Below, piece by piece: positions 9,434 to 18,030 of a stretch of 64,000 nt of DNA. This DNA comes from Kangiella aquimarina DSM 16071 (GTDB taxonomy: Bacteria; Pseudomonadota; Gammaproteobacteria; Enterobacterales; Kangiellaceae): positions 1,358,862-1,422,861 of the forward strand of contig NZ_KB893650.1 of assembly GCF_000374105.1 (NCBI RefSeq). Direction: 5' to 3'. The position numbers and the translations under genes were made by a program. Numbering within the stretch: the first letter of the stretch is position 1; every line of letters begins with the position of its first letter. The notes beneath the pieces were generated by a model, which worked only from the letters and a program-made list of their open reading frames with translations, had not been told where the DNA came from and made no database searches.

Positions 9434-10207
9434 ATGGCTTCTCGTTGGCGTTGGTTTCATCAACTCGGTTCCCCTAAATGGTTCTTTGAAAAATCCTCCA
9501 AATGGCTTCCGTGGATCTGGGCAAGTACCCTGATTCTACTGGCAATTGGACTCTATTATTCGTTGTGGGCTTCGCCAATAGAGGCTCGTCAGGGACAGGG
9601 ACATACCGTTCGTATCATGTATATCCATGTTCCGGCCGCAGCGCTTTCGATGGTCGGTTATGTGGTTATGGCAATTGCCTCGATCATCGGCCTGGTCTGG
9701 AAAATGAAGATGGCGTTTGCTGCTTCTCGCGCCATTGCGCCTATTGGTGCAGCCATGACTTTCATTGCTCTATTCACCGGAGCGGTCTGGGGTAAGCCTA
9801 CCTGGGGCACCTGGTGGGAATGGGATGCGCGTCTGACCTCAGAACTACTATTGTTATTCCTATATTTGGGTTTTATCGCACTGCATTCTTCTTTTGCCGA
9901 ACGCGCCAAGGCCGATAAAGCTGCCTCAGTATTGGCCATCGTTGGTGTGATCAATGTGCCAATTATCTATTTCTCAGTGAAATGGTGGAACACTCTGCAT
10001 CAAGGTTATTCGGTGACTCAGAAAGGAGCCCTGGCGCCAGAATTTCAGGTGCCGTTATTCATCATGATAGGTGCTTTCTATCTATTATTCATAGGCTTAG
10101 TCATCATGCGCTTACGGGTAGAGGTTTTAATCCGTGAACAGAAATCTCGTTGGGTTTCGGACTGGGCCGCTTCTCACGAACCAAAGCAAATGCAGAAGAG
10201 AGGTTAA
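9434..10207 (+). CDS. ccmC: Haem handling protein of cytochrome c maturation
   Basis: A 257-residue membrane protein of the haem-handling family. The periplasmic tryptophan-rich WWD motif is at GKPTWGTWWEWDARLTSE, and histidine ligands lie in YIHVPAAALS and ALHSSF. It loads haem onto CcmE. The 55-bp gap after ccmB is the largest inside the ccm run; the start ATG follows an AATAGGTTTACAATTA stretch with a weak site. Confidence 0.95.
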   Translation: MASRWRWFHQLGSPKWFFEKSSKWLPWIWASTLILLAIGLYYSLWASPIEARQGQGHTVRIMYIHVPAAALSMVGYVVMAIASIIGLVWKMKMAFAASRAIAPIGAAMTFIALFTGAVWGKPTWGTWWEWDARLTSELLLLFLYLGFIALHSSFAERAKADKAASVLAIVGVINVPIIYFSVKWWNTLHQGYSVTQKGALAPEFQVPLFIMIGAFYLLFIGLVIMRLRVEVLIREQKSRWVSDWAASHEPKQMQKRG

Positions 10208-10210
10208 ACG

Positions 10211-10435
10211 ATGAATAGCTTCCACGAATTCATATTTATGGGCAAACATGGCGCTTATGTCTGGTCCAGCTATATCGTAACTTTTCTAGTGTTATTAGGT
10301 TTATTCTATTGGTTCCGATATTTATTGAAATCTCTGCGTAGCCAAGTAAAATCTGAGCTCAATTCAGATGATTCTGGTCGTGGTCAGGTTAAAGCACGCA
10401 AGCTAAAAGTTGATAAAGCCGAATCACGAGATTAA
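10211..10435 (+). CDS. ccmD: Cytochrome c maturation small membrane protein
   Basis: A 74-residue protein with one transmembrane segment (about residues 15-35) and a long charged cytoplasmic tail, as expected for CcmD, which stabilises the CcmABC-CcmE complex. The N-terminal FHEFIFMGKHGAYVWSSY is characteristic. It starts 3 bp after ccmC. Confidence 0.9.
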   Translation: MNSFHEFIFMGKHGAYVWSSYIVTFLVLLGLFYWFRYLLKSLRSQVKSELNSDDSGRGQVKARKLKVDKAESRD

Positions 10436-10441
10436 TGATTT

Positions 10442-10921
10442 ATGAAAGCACATCGTCGTAACAAACTCATTGCTATTCTGGCTGGTCTGGCTCTACTGTC
10501 CGGAGCTGTTGCTCTAATCCTGTTCGCTCTGAACGAGAATATTAATCACTTCTATGCTCCTACCGAAGTTAAAGAAGGCAAGGCACCTCTCAACAAAACT
10601 ATCCGTGTCGGTGGTTTGGTCGTTCCTGGCTCAATTGAGCGCTCAACAGAGAGTCTTTATGTAGAGTTTAAGATTACTGATAACCAAAGTCAGATGATTA
10701 TCAGCTTTGATAATATTTTGCCTGACCTTTTTAAAGAGGGGCAGGGCGTTATTGCAGAAGGTCAGTTGGTTGAGCCTAATAAATTGGTGGCATCAAAGGT
10801 ATTGGCAAAACATGACGAGACCTATATGCCGCCAGAGGTGGAAGCCTCTTTGCAAAAATATGGGCATCCAATGCAGCCACGCGATGGCGATGAATCCAAA
10901 CAACCTTCAGACAAATATTAG
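10442..10921 (+). CDS. ccmE: Periplasmic haem chaperone
   Basis: A 159-residue protein with one N-terminal membrane anchor (about 10-28) and a periplasmic OB-fold. The covalent haem-binding His is in the AKHDETYMPPEV motif (about residue 122), with the conserved Tyr four residues later. It carries haem from CcmC to CcmF/H. The N-terminal KAHRRNKL is typical. Confidence 0.95.
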   Translation: MKAHRRNKLIAILAGLALLSGAVALILFALNENINHFYAPTEVKEGKAPLNKTIRVGGLVVPGSIERSTESLYVEFKITDNQSQMIISFDNILPDLFKEGQGVIAEGQLVEPNKLVASKVLAKHDETYMPPEVEASLQKYGHPMQPRDGDESKQPSDKY

Positions 10922-10932
10922 TAGGTTTTCCC

Positions 10933-12921
10933 TTGATACCTGAACTCGGAAATTTCTTCCTAATCATGGCGTTTATTAACGCCATTTTATTAGGTACCTT
11001 GCCATTTTATGGTGCTCAAACCAATCATAAGGGACTGATTCAATTTGCCCATAAAGCATCGACCAGCATTTTCTTGTTGATGTTGGCAAGTTTTGTCTGC
11101 TTAACCATTTCCTTTATTCAGAATGATTTCTCAGTGGCTTACGTTGCCAATCATTCAAATACGCAGTTACCGATTTATTATCGAATTTCTGCGGTTTGGG
11201 GATCTCATGAAGGGTCCTTGTTGCTTTGGGTATTGATATTAGCAGGCTGGATATTTGCCGTTTCAAAGTTTAGCAAGTCTTTGCCAGACACTATGATTGC
11301 CCGTGTTCTGGGTGTTATGGGACTGATTGCCGTCGGTTTCGTATCCTTTACTCTGTTCACCTCAAATCCATTCGAGAGAGCTTTACCTTTTATCCCTATT
11401 GATGGTGCAGACCTGAATCCGTTGTTGCAGGATTTTGGGCTTATTGTTCATCCTCCAATGTTGTACATGGGTTACGTTGGATTCTCAGTAGTATTTGCTT
11501 TTGCTATTGCTGGTTTGCTGCAGGGCGAGCTGGATTATAAGTGGGCAAAATGGTCGCGTCCGTGGACGACGGTTGCCTGGATCTTCATGACGCTTGGTAT
11601 CGCTCTGGGTAGCTGGTGGGCTTATTATGAACTTGGCTGGGGAGGCTGGTGGTTCTGGGATCCGGTTGAAAATGCTTCCTTCCTACCATGGCTTGCAGGT
11701 ACCGCCTTGATACATTCGCTGGCAGCTACGGAAAAACGAGCCGCCTTTAAGTCCTGGACTGTATTACTGGCTATTTTGACCTTCTCGCTAAGCTTACTGG
11801 GAACCTTCCTGGTGCGTTCTGGTGTATTAACGTCGGTGCACGCTTTTGCTAACGATCCGGTACGTGGTAAATTTATTTTAATGTTCCTGGCGATTGTAGT
11901 TGGGGCTTCGCTAATCCTCTACGCCATTCAGTCCAGTAAGGTTCGTTCTAAATCAGACTACACGCTGGTATCTCGTGAAATCGCATTACTGTTTAACAAT
12001 GCATTATTAGCGGTTTCCACTTTTGTGGTTTTACTGGGTACTTTGCATCCGTTGATTGTTGAAGCCTTTACCGATGGTAAGTCTTCGGTTGGTCCTCCCT
12101 ATTTCAACTTGATGTTCTCCGTTTTCTTTATACCTATTTTGCTGTTGATGCCTCTGGGCCAGCAAATTAGCTGGAAAAAAGATGATCTTCCTGCGTTGCT
12201 TAAAAAATATGTTTGGTGGTTCTTAAGCTGCATATTCTTAGGCCTGCTTCTTACATTTGGTTTGAATGGCTTTACTTTCACTGATATCGAGCCGATGGCT
12301 ATTCTCGGCACTATTCTCGGACTCTGGGTCATTGCAGGGACTGTTAAATATATTCAGCTACAGTCAGCTAAAAGTCAGTCTCGCTTGGCCGGTGTGCGCA
12401 AAATTAGCCGCAGTTACTGGGGCATGATTTTAGCTCACATTGGTGTTGCCGTTACCACCCTGGGTGTAGTACTAACTTCTTATTACAGCATTGAAAAAGA
12501 TATTCGTATTGAGATAGGGGAAACCGTTGAAGTTGAGGGGCTGTCGGTACACTTTAAAGATTTCAAGAATATTCAAGGACCAAACTACATTGCCTCCAAA
12601 GCGATTTTTGATGTCACAAAAGATGATGATTTTATTGCTCAGTTAAAACCTGAAAAGCGTCGCTACAATGCTTCACAAATGGTTATGACTGAGGCGGCCA
12701 TTGATCCTGGTTTATTTAGAGATGTGTACATTGCCATGGGTGAGCCGCTCGATAATTCTGCTTGGGCCATTCGCGTTTACTATAAACCGTTTGTACGCTG
12801 GATCTGGTTAGGCGCTATTTTTATGGCCCTGGGTGGTATTTTAGCGATGACGGACAAACGCTATCGCGAAAAGAAACTTAAGAAAAAAGCATCTCAGGAG
12901 GCTAACACTAATGGCCAATAA
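10933..12921 (+). CDS. ccmF: Haem lyase subunit for cytochrome c maturation
   Basis: A 662-residue multi-spanning membrane protein, full length for CcmF. The WWD haem-binding motif GWGGWWFWDPVENASFLPWL is near residues 237-256. With CcmH/I it attaches haem to apocytochrome c. The start is TTG at 10933, chosen because MIPELGNFFLI matches family N-termini and no ATG is nearby. Its 3' end overlaps ccmG by 11 bp. Confidence 0.95.
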   Translation: MIPELGNFFLIMAFINAILLGTLPFYGAQTNHKGLIQFAHKASTSIFLLMLASFVCLTISFIQNDFSVAYVANHSNTQLPIYYRISAVWGSHEGSLLLWVLILAGWIFAVSKFSKSLPDTMIARVLGVMGLIAVGFVSFTLFTSNPFERALPFIPIDGADLNPLLQDFGLIVHPPMLYMGYVGFSVVFAFAIAGLLQGELDYKWAKWSRPWTTVAWIFMTLGIALGSWWAYYELGWGGWWFWDPVENASFLPWLAGTALIHSLAATEKRAAFKSWTVLLAILTFSLSLLGTFLVRSGVLTSVHAFANDPVRGKFILMFLAIVVGASLILYAIQSSKVRSKSDYTLVSREIALLFNNALLAVSTFVVLLGTLHPLIVEAFTDGKSSVGPPYFNLMFSVFFIPILLLMPLGQQISWKKDDLPALLKKYVWWFLSCIFLGLLLTFGLNGFTFTDIEPMAILGTILGLWVIAGTVKYIQLQSAKSQSRLAGVRKISRSYWGMILAHIGVAVTTLGVVLTSYYSIEKDIRIEIGETVEVEGLSVHFKDFKNIQGPNYIASKAIFDVTKDDDFIAQLKPEKRRYNASQMVMTEAAIDPGLFRDVYIAMGEPLDNSAWAIRVYYKPFVRWIWLGAIFMALGGILAMTDKRYREKKLKKKASQEANTNGQ

Positions 12922-13477
12922 GAAAGTTATTATCACTTCTATACCGATCGTGATTTTTACCGCTCTGGTGGTGGTGTTCTGGTTTTCTTTGGGAAATGAT
13001 CCGACAGAACTTCCATCGCAGCGAATTGGTAAAGAGGTTCCTGAGTTCCGTCTGAGTAATCTACATAACGCTGAAGAGTTCTTCACTAATCAGGACCTAC
13101 CCAAAAAGCCGTTTTTACTTAATGTGTGGGCGACTTGGTGTGTCTCATGTCATGTTGAGCATCCATATTTGGTGAAATTTGCCAATCAATATCCTATCCC
13201 TATCATTGGTTTAAACTATAAAGATGAACGTGTAGATGCGTTGAAATACCTGCAAAAAGGTGGTGATCCCTACTTATTTTCCATCGCTGACGAGGATGGC
13301 ACTATGGGGATTGATCTCGGAGTGTACGGTGCTCCCGAAACCTTTTTAGTCGATGGCAATGGTGTCATTCATCATCGTTATGTTGGGGTCATAGACAATC
13401 GGGTCTGGAACACCATTATATTGCCAAAGATGAAGGAACTGGATCCTAATCTAGAGCAACTGGAGGCCGCCGAATGA
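12911..13477 (+). CDS. ccmG: Thiol:disulfide interchange protein CcmG/DsbE
   Basis: A 188-residue membrane-anchored thioredoxin-fold protein: one N-terminal transmembrane segment, then a periplasmic domain with active-site WCVSC (in WATWCVSCHVEHP) and the cis-Pro region GVYGAPETFLVD. It keeps apocytochrome CXXCH cysteines reduced for haem attachment. It overlaps both neighbours (ccmF by 11 bp, ccmH by 4 bp). Confidence 0.95.
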   Translation: MANKKVIITSIPIVIFTALVVVFWFSLGNDPTELPSQRIGKEVPEFRLSNLHNAEEFFTNQDLPKKPFLLNVWATWCVSCHVEHPYLVKFANQYPIPIIGLNYKDERVDALKYLQKGGDPYLFSIADEDGTMGIDLGVYGAPETFLVDGNGVIHHRYVGVIDNRVWNTIILPKMKELDPNLEQLEAAE

Positions 13478-13908
13478 AAAAACTAATTGTTATAGTCTGC
13501 GCATTAATGATGGCGCAGCTTGCTCAGGCCGTTATCGAAACCTATGAGTTTGATAATGAAGCGCAGGAACAACTGTATTACGAAATCATCAATGAATTAC
13601 GCTGCCCGAAATGTCAGAATCAAACCATTGCCGATTCCGATGCTCCTCTGTCCAGGGATTTACGTTTTATCGTTCAGCAAAAAATAAAAGCTGGCGAAAC
13701 CAAGCGCCAGATTCTTGCCTATATGCAGGAACGCTATGGAGACTTTGTACTGTATGACCCGCCATTGCAGCCTGCCAATTACATTTTATGGTTTTCGCCA
13801 CTGGTTATCTTTCTCGTGATCCTAGCAATAGTTGTTGCCCGAGTGGGGCGTCGCAAAGTCACATTGGAAGGTGAATCTAATCGAGCTAACCAGGAGAAGG
13901 GTGAATAA
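13474..13908 (+). CDS. ccmH: Cytochrome c maturation protein CcmH (short form)
   Basis: A 144-residue protein with signal peptide, the redox motif LRCPKCQNQTIADSDAP (about 45-61) and one C-terminal transmembrane segment (about 107-126). This is the short CcmH; the TPR part, fused to it in E. coli, is encoded separately by the next gene. It reduces apocytochrome c and is part of the haem lyase. Confidence 0.95.
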   Translation: MKKLIVIVCALMMAQLAQAVIETYEFDNEAQEQLYYEIINELRCPKCQNQTIADSDAPLSRDLRFIVQQKIKAGETKRQILAYMQERYGDFVLYDPPLQPANYILWFSPLVIFLVILAIVVARVGRRKVTLEGESNRANQEKGE

Positions 13909-13911
13909 TAA

Positions 13912-14937
13912 ATGATTGCCTGGATTGTATTAACCCTAGTTGCCCTCGCTTGGGCTGCCTGGCTCTTTGGTGGTGTTTTTAAGAGTTCAAATAAAAAAGT
14001 ACTGTACAGTGGTATGTTGCTGATCAGTTCCGTTCTAAGTCTCTTCATTTACTTCAAAATGGGCGCACATGCGGAGCTTGAAGCGCTAAGTGAAAAACAC
14101 CAATCTTTGGCTGGGCTTTCACTGGTTGAGCTGGCTGAAAAAGCTCAAAATGATGAAATTACAGCGCTCGAGTTTTTAACAGAGCTTCGATTAAGAAGTG
14201 AACAGGATCCTGACAATAAAGAAAAGTGGCTTCAGTTAGGCCAGATCTTTCTAAGATTTGGTGAAATTGATGAGGCTGATCAGGCATTTGTTCGTGCAAT
14301 CGATCTTGAACCAACTGATGCGAGCCGGTTGCAGGTTGCGCAAATTTTTCTTGAGTCTGATGACCAAGCAGCATTTCAACGTGCTGATCGCCATATAGGC
14401 CTGGTCTTAATGGAACAGCCTAACCATGAAGGTGCTTTACTGATGCAGGGTGTTAATCAGTTTAAGCAGCAAAATTATCAGGCAGCAATAGACTATTGGC
14501 AGCGTCTTTTAGATATGAGAGAGCCGGGTAGCCAGTCTGCGCAGCTCATGCGAGAGCAAATTGCACGGGCCGAACATCAATTGAAATTGCAGCAAACCAA
14601 TAACATCCGCGTATTCGTTGATAATATATCTGAGCTTCCTCTTGAGCAGTTTAGCAAGGCTTTCGTGTTAGTTCGCTCCTATGCAGGTGGGCCCCCAGTA
14701 GCCGTCCGTTCTGTTGCCCTTTCTGAGCTTGAAGGTGGGGTATTGCTGACTCCTGGAGATGTCATGCTACCAGATGTGGAGTTATGGCAAGCTCAGGATG
14801 TCATTGTTGAGATTCGACTATCGATAGAAGGTATTGCCCAGCCTGGTGCAGGAGATCAATTTGGTCGAACTGAGCGTTTAGATAAGTTAACGCCTGGTGA
14901 ACAGTTTCACATTGAGATCAATCAAACTGTGAATTAG
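13912..14937 (+). CDS. ccmI: Cytochrome c maturation TPR protein
   Basis: A 341-residue protein with two N-terminal transmembrane segments, tetratricopeptide repeats (about 85-230; EKWLQLGQIFLRFGEIDEADQAF is a clear repeat) and a C-terminal domain. It is the apocytochrome chaperone of the CcmFHI lyase. Last gene of the ccm run, 3 bp after ccmH. A 160-bp gap follows before the next, unrelated operon. Confidence 0.9.
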   Translation: MIAWIVLTLVALAWAAWLFGGVFKSSNKKVLYSGMLLISSVLSLFIYFKMGAHAELEALSEKHQSLAGLSLVELAEKAQNDEITALEFLTELRLRSEQDPDNKEKWLQLGQIFLRFGEIDEADQAFVRAIDLEPTDASRLQVAQIFLESDDQAAFQRADRHIGLVLMEQPNHEGALLMQGVNQFKQQNYQAAIDYWQRLLDMREPGSQSAQLMREQIARAEHQLKLQQTNNIRVFVDNISELPLEQFSKAFVLVRSYAGGPPVAVRSVALSELEGGVLLTPGDVMLPDVELWQAQDVIVEIRLSIEGIAQPGAGDQFGRTERLDKLTPGEQFHIEINQTVN

Positions 14938-15097
14938 GTTCGATCCTCCCTTGTTTTGACGTGACTTTCACAGGGAATGGTGGAAATTTGTTGTTAAGCT
15001 ATTAATTTTATGTAACAAATAGCGATTAGGTTGGTCTAAAACCTGAATATTCACTATTCATAAATAGTTTTTTACAACACGTTAGGAGTCAAATCGT

Positions 15098-15463
15098 ATG
15101 TTAAACAAAGATAAAACCAAGTTAGCCCTAGTAGTATCTGCATCACTAGCTGCTTCGACAGCAATCGGCACAGCAACCGCTGGCGAAAACCCATTCACTC
15201 TAAATGACTTACAGTCTGGTTATAACCTTTCTATGTTTGATGGCCATGGTAAAGATGGCGAAGGCAAATGTGGTGAAGGTAAGTGCGGCGAAGAAAAAGC
15301 CGAGAAAGCTGAAGAAGGCAAATGCGGTGAAGGCAAATGCGGCGAAGAAAAAGCCGAGAAAGCTGAAGAAGGCAAATGCGGTGAAGGCAAATGCGGTGAA
15401 GGTAAGTGCGGCGAAGAAAAAGCCGAGAAAACCGAAGAAGGTAAATGTGGTGGTTTAAGCTAA
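15098..15463 (+). CDS. hvfA: HvfA/bufferin-like exported peptide with eight EGKCG motifs
   Basis: A 121-residue precursor with a signal peptide (about 1-28, TATAGE) and a low-complexity mature part. From residue 54 onward it is built from EGKCG pentapeptides alternating with EEKAEKAE spacers; I count eight EGKCG motifs and no other cysteine. Proteins of this kind next to DUF692 genes are HvfA/bufferin precursors. The MNIO enzyme converts EGKCG cysteines into thiooxazole-type groups that bind copper in the periplasm. The tandem DNA repeats (about 15256-15450) make copy number prone to change. ATG 15098 has the site TTAGGAG. Confidence 0.88.
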   Translation: MLNKDKTKLALVVSASLAASTAIGTATAGENPFTLNDLQSGYNLSMFDGHGKDGEGKCGEGKCGEEKAEKAEEGKCGEGKCGEEKAEKAEEGKCGEGKCGEGKCGEEKAEKTEEGKCGGLS

Positions 15464-15484
15464 TCACAAATTACCAAGCTTCTT

Positions 15485-15506
15485 AGTGGCGACTTCGGTC
15501 GCCACT
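15485..15506 (+). terminator. C(UUCG)G hairpin between precursor and enzyme genes
   Basis: A perfect 9-bp stem AGTGGCGAC/GTCGCCACT closes a TTCG tetraloop, giving an extra-stable C(UUCG)G cap, followed by TTCCCTT rather than a long T-run. It sits 22 bp after the hvfA stop and 32 bp before the hvfB start. Likely a partial terminator or mRNA-stabilising hairpin that favours precursor over enzyme. Confidence 0.65.
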
Positions 15507-15537
15507 TTCCCTTCAATCAAATCATTCTGGAGCAATA

Positions 15538-16383
15538 GTGAAACAACAAAAGCTGATTATAGGTGCAGGTTTAGGACTTCGTCGAGACTTTCTTGATGAG
15601 TATGAAGCACTTGATCAGTCAACAGTTGACTTCATGGAGGTGGCTCCTGAAAACTGGATTCCTTATGGTGGTCGATTAAAAGACCAGTTTAAACGTTACG
15701 CAGAACGCTTTCCTTTTGTTATTCACGGACTGTCCCTGTCTATCGGTGGACCAACACCTCTGGACACTGATTTTGTTAAGCAAGTTGCCGAATTCATTAA
15801 GACCTATGACATTCAGTGCTATAGCGAGCATTTAAGCTACTGTAGCGATGATGGTCATATGTATGACCTGATGCCAATTCCTTTTACTGAGGAGGCTGTT
15901 CATTACGTCGCCAAACGTATTCAGCAGGTGCAGGATATTATTGGTCAGCAAATTGCCATGGAAAATGTATCTTATTATGCAGCTCCCGGTCAGGAAATGA
16001 GTGAGTTAGAGTTCCTACTCGCTGTGCTGGAAGAGGCGGATTGCAAGTTACTATTAGATGTTAATAACATTTACGTAAACAGCATCAATCATAAGTACAA
16101 CCCTGAACAGTTTCTCAAGGCTTTACCCAAAGAGCGGATTGCCTATGGCCATATTGCTGGCCATTATGATGAAGCCGAAGACCTTAAAGTTGATACTCAT
16201 GGCTCAGATGTCAAACCTGAGGTTTGGAACCTGCTGGATTTAGCTTATGAACAGTTCGGTGTGTTCCCGACATTGTTAGAGCGTGACTTCAATATTCCTT
16301 CTATGGCCAAGTTACTGAAGGAAGTTGAACAGATTAAAGCGCTACAAAACAAATACCAACAAGCTCCAGCTGCTATTGCTTAG
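15538..16383 (+). CDS. hvfB: DUF692 multinuclear iron oxygenase (HvfB-like)
   Basis: A 281-residue TIM-barrel protein of the MNIO (DUF692) family. The metal-ligand segments are visible: VIHGLSLSIGG, YSEHLSY, AMENVSYY, LLLDVNNIYVNSINH, YGHIAGH, DTHGSDV and ERDFNIP. It should oxidise cysteines of the EGKCG precursor encoded just upstream. The GTG start at 15538 is preceded by TCTGGAG. It overlaps nothing and leads directly into the DUF2063 gene. Confidence 0.93.
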   Translation: MKQQKLIIGAGLGLRRDFLDEYEALDQSTVDFMEVAPENWIPYGGRLKDQFKRYAERFPFVIHGLSLSIGGPTPLDTDFVKQVAEFIKTYDIQCYSEHLSYCSDDGHMYDLMPIPFTEEAVHYVAKRIQQVQDIIGQQIAMENVSYYAAPGQEMSELEFLLAVLEEADCKLLLDVNNIYVNSINHKYNPEQFLKALPKERIAYGHIAGHYDEAEDLKVDTHGSDVKPEVWNLLDLAYEQFGVFPTLLERDFNIPSMAKLLKEVEQIKALQNKYQQAPAAIA

Positions 16384-16389
16384 GAGTTC

Positions 16390-17178
16390 ATGATGAACAA
16401 ACATTCTGAATTACCTAAATTCCAACAGATCCAATTTGAATTCGCGAAAAACCTTCGCAATCCGGCAAAATTTCAGGCGCCAGAGGGCATTGAAGCCCGT
16501 AGAATGAAGGTTTACCAGGACCTGTTTTATAACAATATCCAAAATTTTTGCGCAAACAGCTTTCCCATATTACGGTCGTTAATTGCTGATGATAAATGGC
16601 ATCGGATGGTGCGTAGCTTTTTCACTGAATACCGAGCGCATTCTCCTTATTTTGCTGATATTTCCGCTGAATTCCTGAATTATTTATCGAATGAGCGTGA
16701 AGCTGAACAAGATGACTTCCCATTTATGACTGAGCTTGCGCATTGGGAATGGATGGAGGTATCGCTTTTAGCTAATAAGCAGGATATTTTGGCTATTCCA
16801 CATGATAGAAATGGTGATTTGTTTAATCAGAACATTGTAATCTCGCCACTAGCTGTAGCAAATGCTTATGAGTTTCCTGTCCATCGAATTGGCAAGGCTT
16901 ATATTCCAGAAGAAAAGCCGGATCAGCCAACATTTTTAATTATCTGTCGTGATCGGAAACACAAGATTGAGTTCATGGAGACTAATCTTTTTACCTTCCG
17001 CTTATTGCAGATTTTCCTTGAGCATCTTGAGCAGGGTAGTCAAATAAATGGCCAGCAGGCATTGCAGCAACTTGCTGTAGAAACTCAATTTCCTAATCCT
17101 CAGCAGTTAATTGAGGGCGGCAAGCAAATGCTTGATAGCCTGCTTCAGCGTGATGTAATCTTAGGCGTCAACTCTTGA
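16390..17178 (+). CDS. hvfC: DUF2063 partner protein (HvfC-like)
   Basis: A 262-residue protein with an N-terminal DUF2063 domain (about 10-105; RMKVYQDLFYNNIQNFCANSFPILRSLI is typical) and a C-terminal winged-helix-like part. These proteins partner with the DUF692 enzyme and probably recognise the precursor. It begins 6 bp after hvfB. The DoxX-type membrane gene often found next in such operons is absent here. Confidence 0.9.
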   Translation: MMNKHSELPKFQQIQFEFAKNLRNPAKFQAPEGIEARRMKVYQDLFYNNIQNFCANSFPILRSLIADDKWHRMVRSFFTEYRAHSPYFADISAEFLNYLSNEREAEQDDFPFMTELAHWEWMEVSLLANKQDILAIPHDRNGDLFNQNIVISPLAVANAYEFPVHRIGKAYIPEEKPDQPTFLIICRDRKHKIEFMETNLFTFRLLQIFLEHLEQGSQINGQQALQQLAVETQFPNPQQLIEGGKQMLDSLLQRDVILGVNS

Positions 17179-17266
17179 GTTAAGGCCAGCGACTCTAATA
17201 ACAGAACTGGCGCAAACCAATCGAAACCTTTATTATTGCGCCATAGAAATACCAAAGGACTAACTA

Positions 17267-17995
17267 ATGAAGTTTAACCGATTATTATTGGTTTTAAGTG
17301 TTTTAACCTTATCTGCTTGTGCGACAACTGACTCATCAAATCCTAAAGACCCCTATGAAGAATATAATCGTGGCGTCTGGGAGTTCAACCGCGCTATTGA
17401 TAAGGCAATTCTTAAGCCAACAGCTGAGGGTTATCAGGCTATAACCCCAGACCCTATTGAAAAGGGTATCTCTAACTTTTTCAGCAATTTGGGTGAAATC
17501 GAGACTATCATCAATGACTTGCTGCAGGCCAAATTTGGCAAGGCAGGACGAGATACAGGCCGATTTTTGATTAACAGTACCCTGGGCCTGGCGGGTTTTC
17601 TTGACCCAGCGACAGAGATGGGTCTTGAAAAAGAAGAAGAAGACTTCGGTCAGACCCTTGCTGCATGGGGCTTTGACTCAGGACCATACTTGATGTTGCC
17701 ATTTATTGGCCCATCTACGGCACGAGATGGTATTGGGTTTGTTGTTGATAAAACTGCGTTGTACAGTCCTTATGACGAGCTGAATGACTCACAAACCGAG
17801 TGGAGCTTAAGAGCGTTAGACCTAATTCAGACACGTGCCGAATTATTACCACTTGAAGAGCAGCTTGAGCAAGCTCTGGATGAGTACTCCCTGGTGAGGG
17901 ATGCTTATTTACAGCGTAGAGAGTTCCTGATTTACGATGGTCGTCCACCAATTGAGGATGACTGTGAGTTTGAAGAAGATTGTGAAGACTGGTAA
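17267..17995 (+). CDS. mlaA: Phospholipid-binding outer-membrane lipoprotein MlaA
   Basis: A 242-residue lipoprotein with lipobox LSAC (Cys18) and the VacJ/MlaA domain. Typical stretches are DPYEEYNRGVWEFNRAID, GRFLINSTLGLAGFLDPA, and GQTLAAWGFDSGPYLMLPFIGPSTARD. It removes mislocalised phospholipids from the outer leaflet and passes them to MlaC. The rest of the Mla system is not in the window. The acidic C-terminal tail (DDCEFEEDCEDW) is unusual. Confidence 0.93.
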   Translation: MKFNRLLLVLSVLTLSACATTDSSNPKDPYEEYNRGVWEFNRAIDKAILKPTAEGYQAITPDPIEKGISNFFSNLGEIETIINDLLQAKFGKAGRDTGRFLINSTLGLAGFLDPATEMGLEKEEEDFGQTLAAWGFDSGPYLMLPFIGPSTARDGIGFVVDKTALYSPYDELNDSQTEWSLRALDLIQTRAELLPLEEQLEQALDEYSLVRDAYLQRREFLIYDGRPPIEDDCEFEEDCEDW

Positions 17996-18030
17996 TTTAA
18001 TCGAAGTATTACTCGCAGGATATATAAATC

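Noticed and set aside
15231-15467. Minus-strand frame rich in Leu/Arg/His opposite hvfA
   Set aside because: It is the reverse complement of the tandem EGKCG repeats; the repetitive pattern is a by-product of the real gene.
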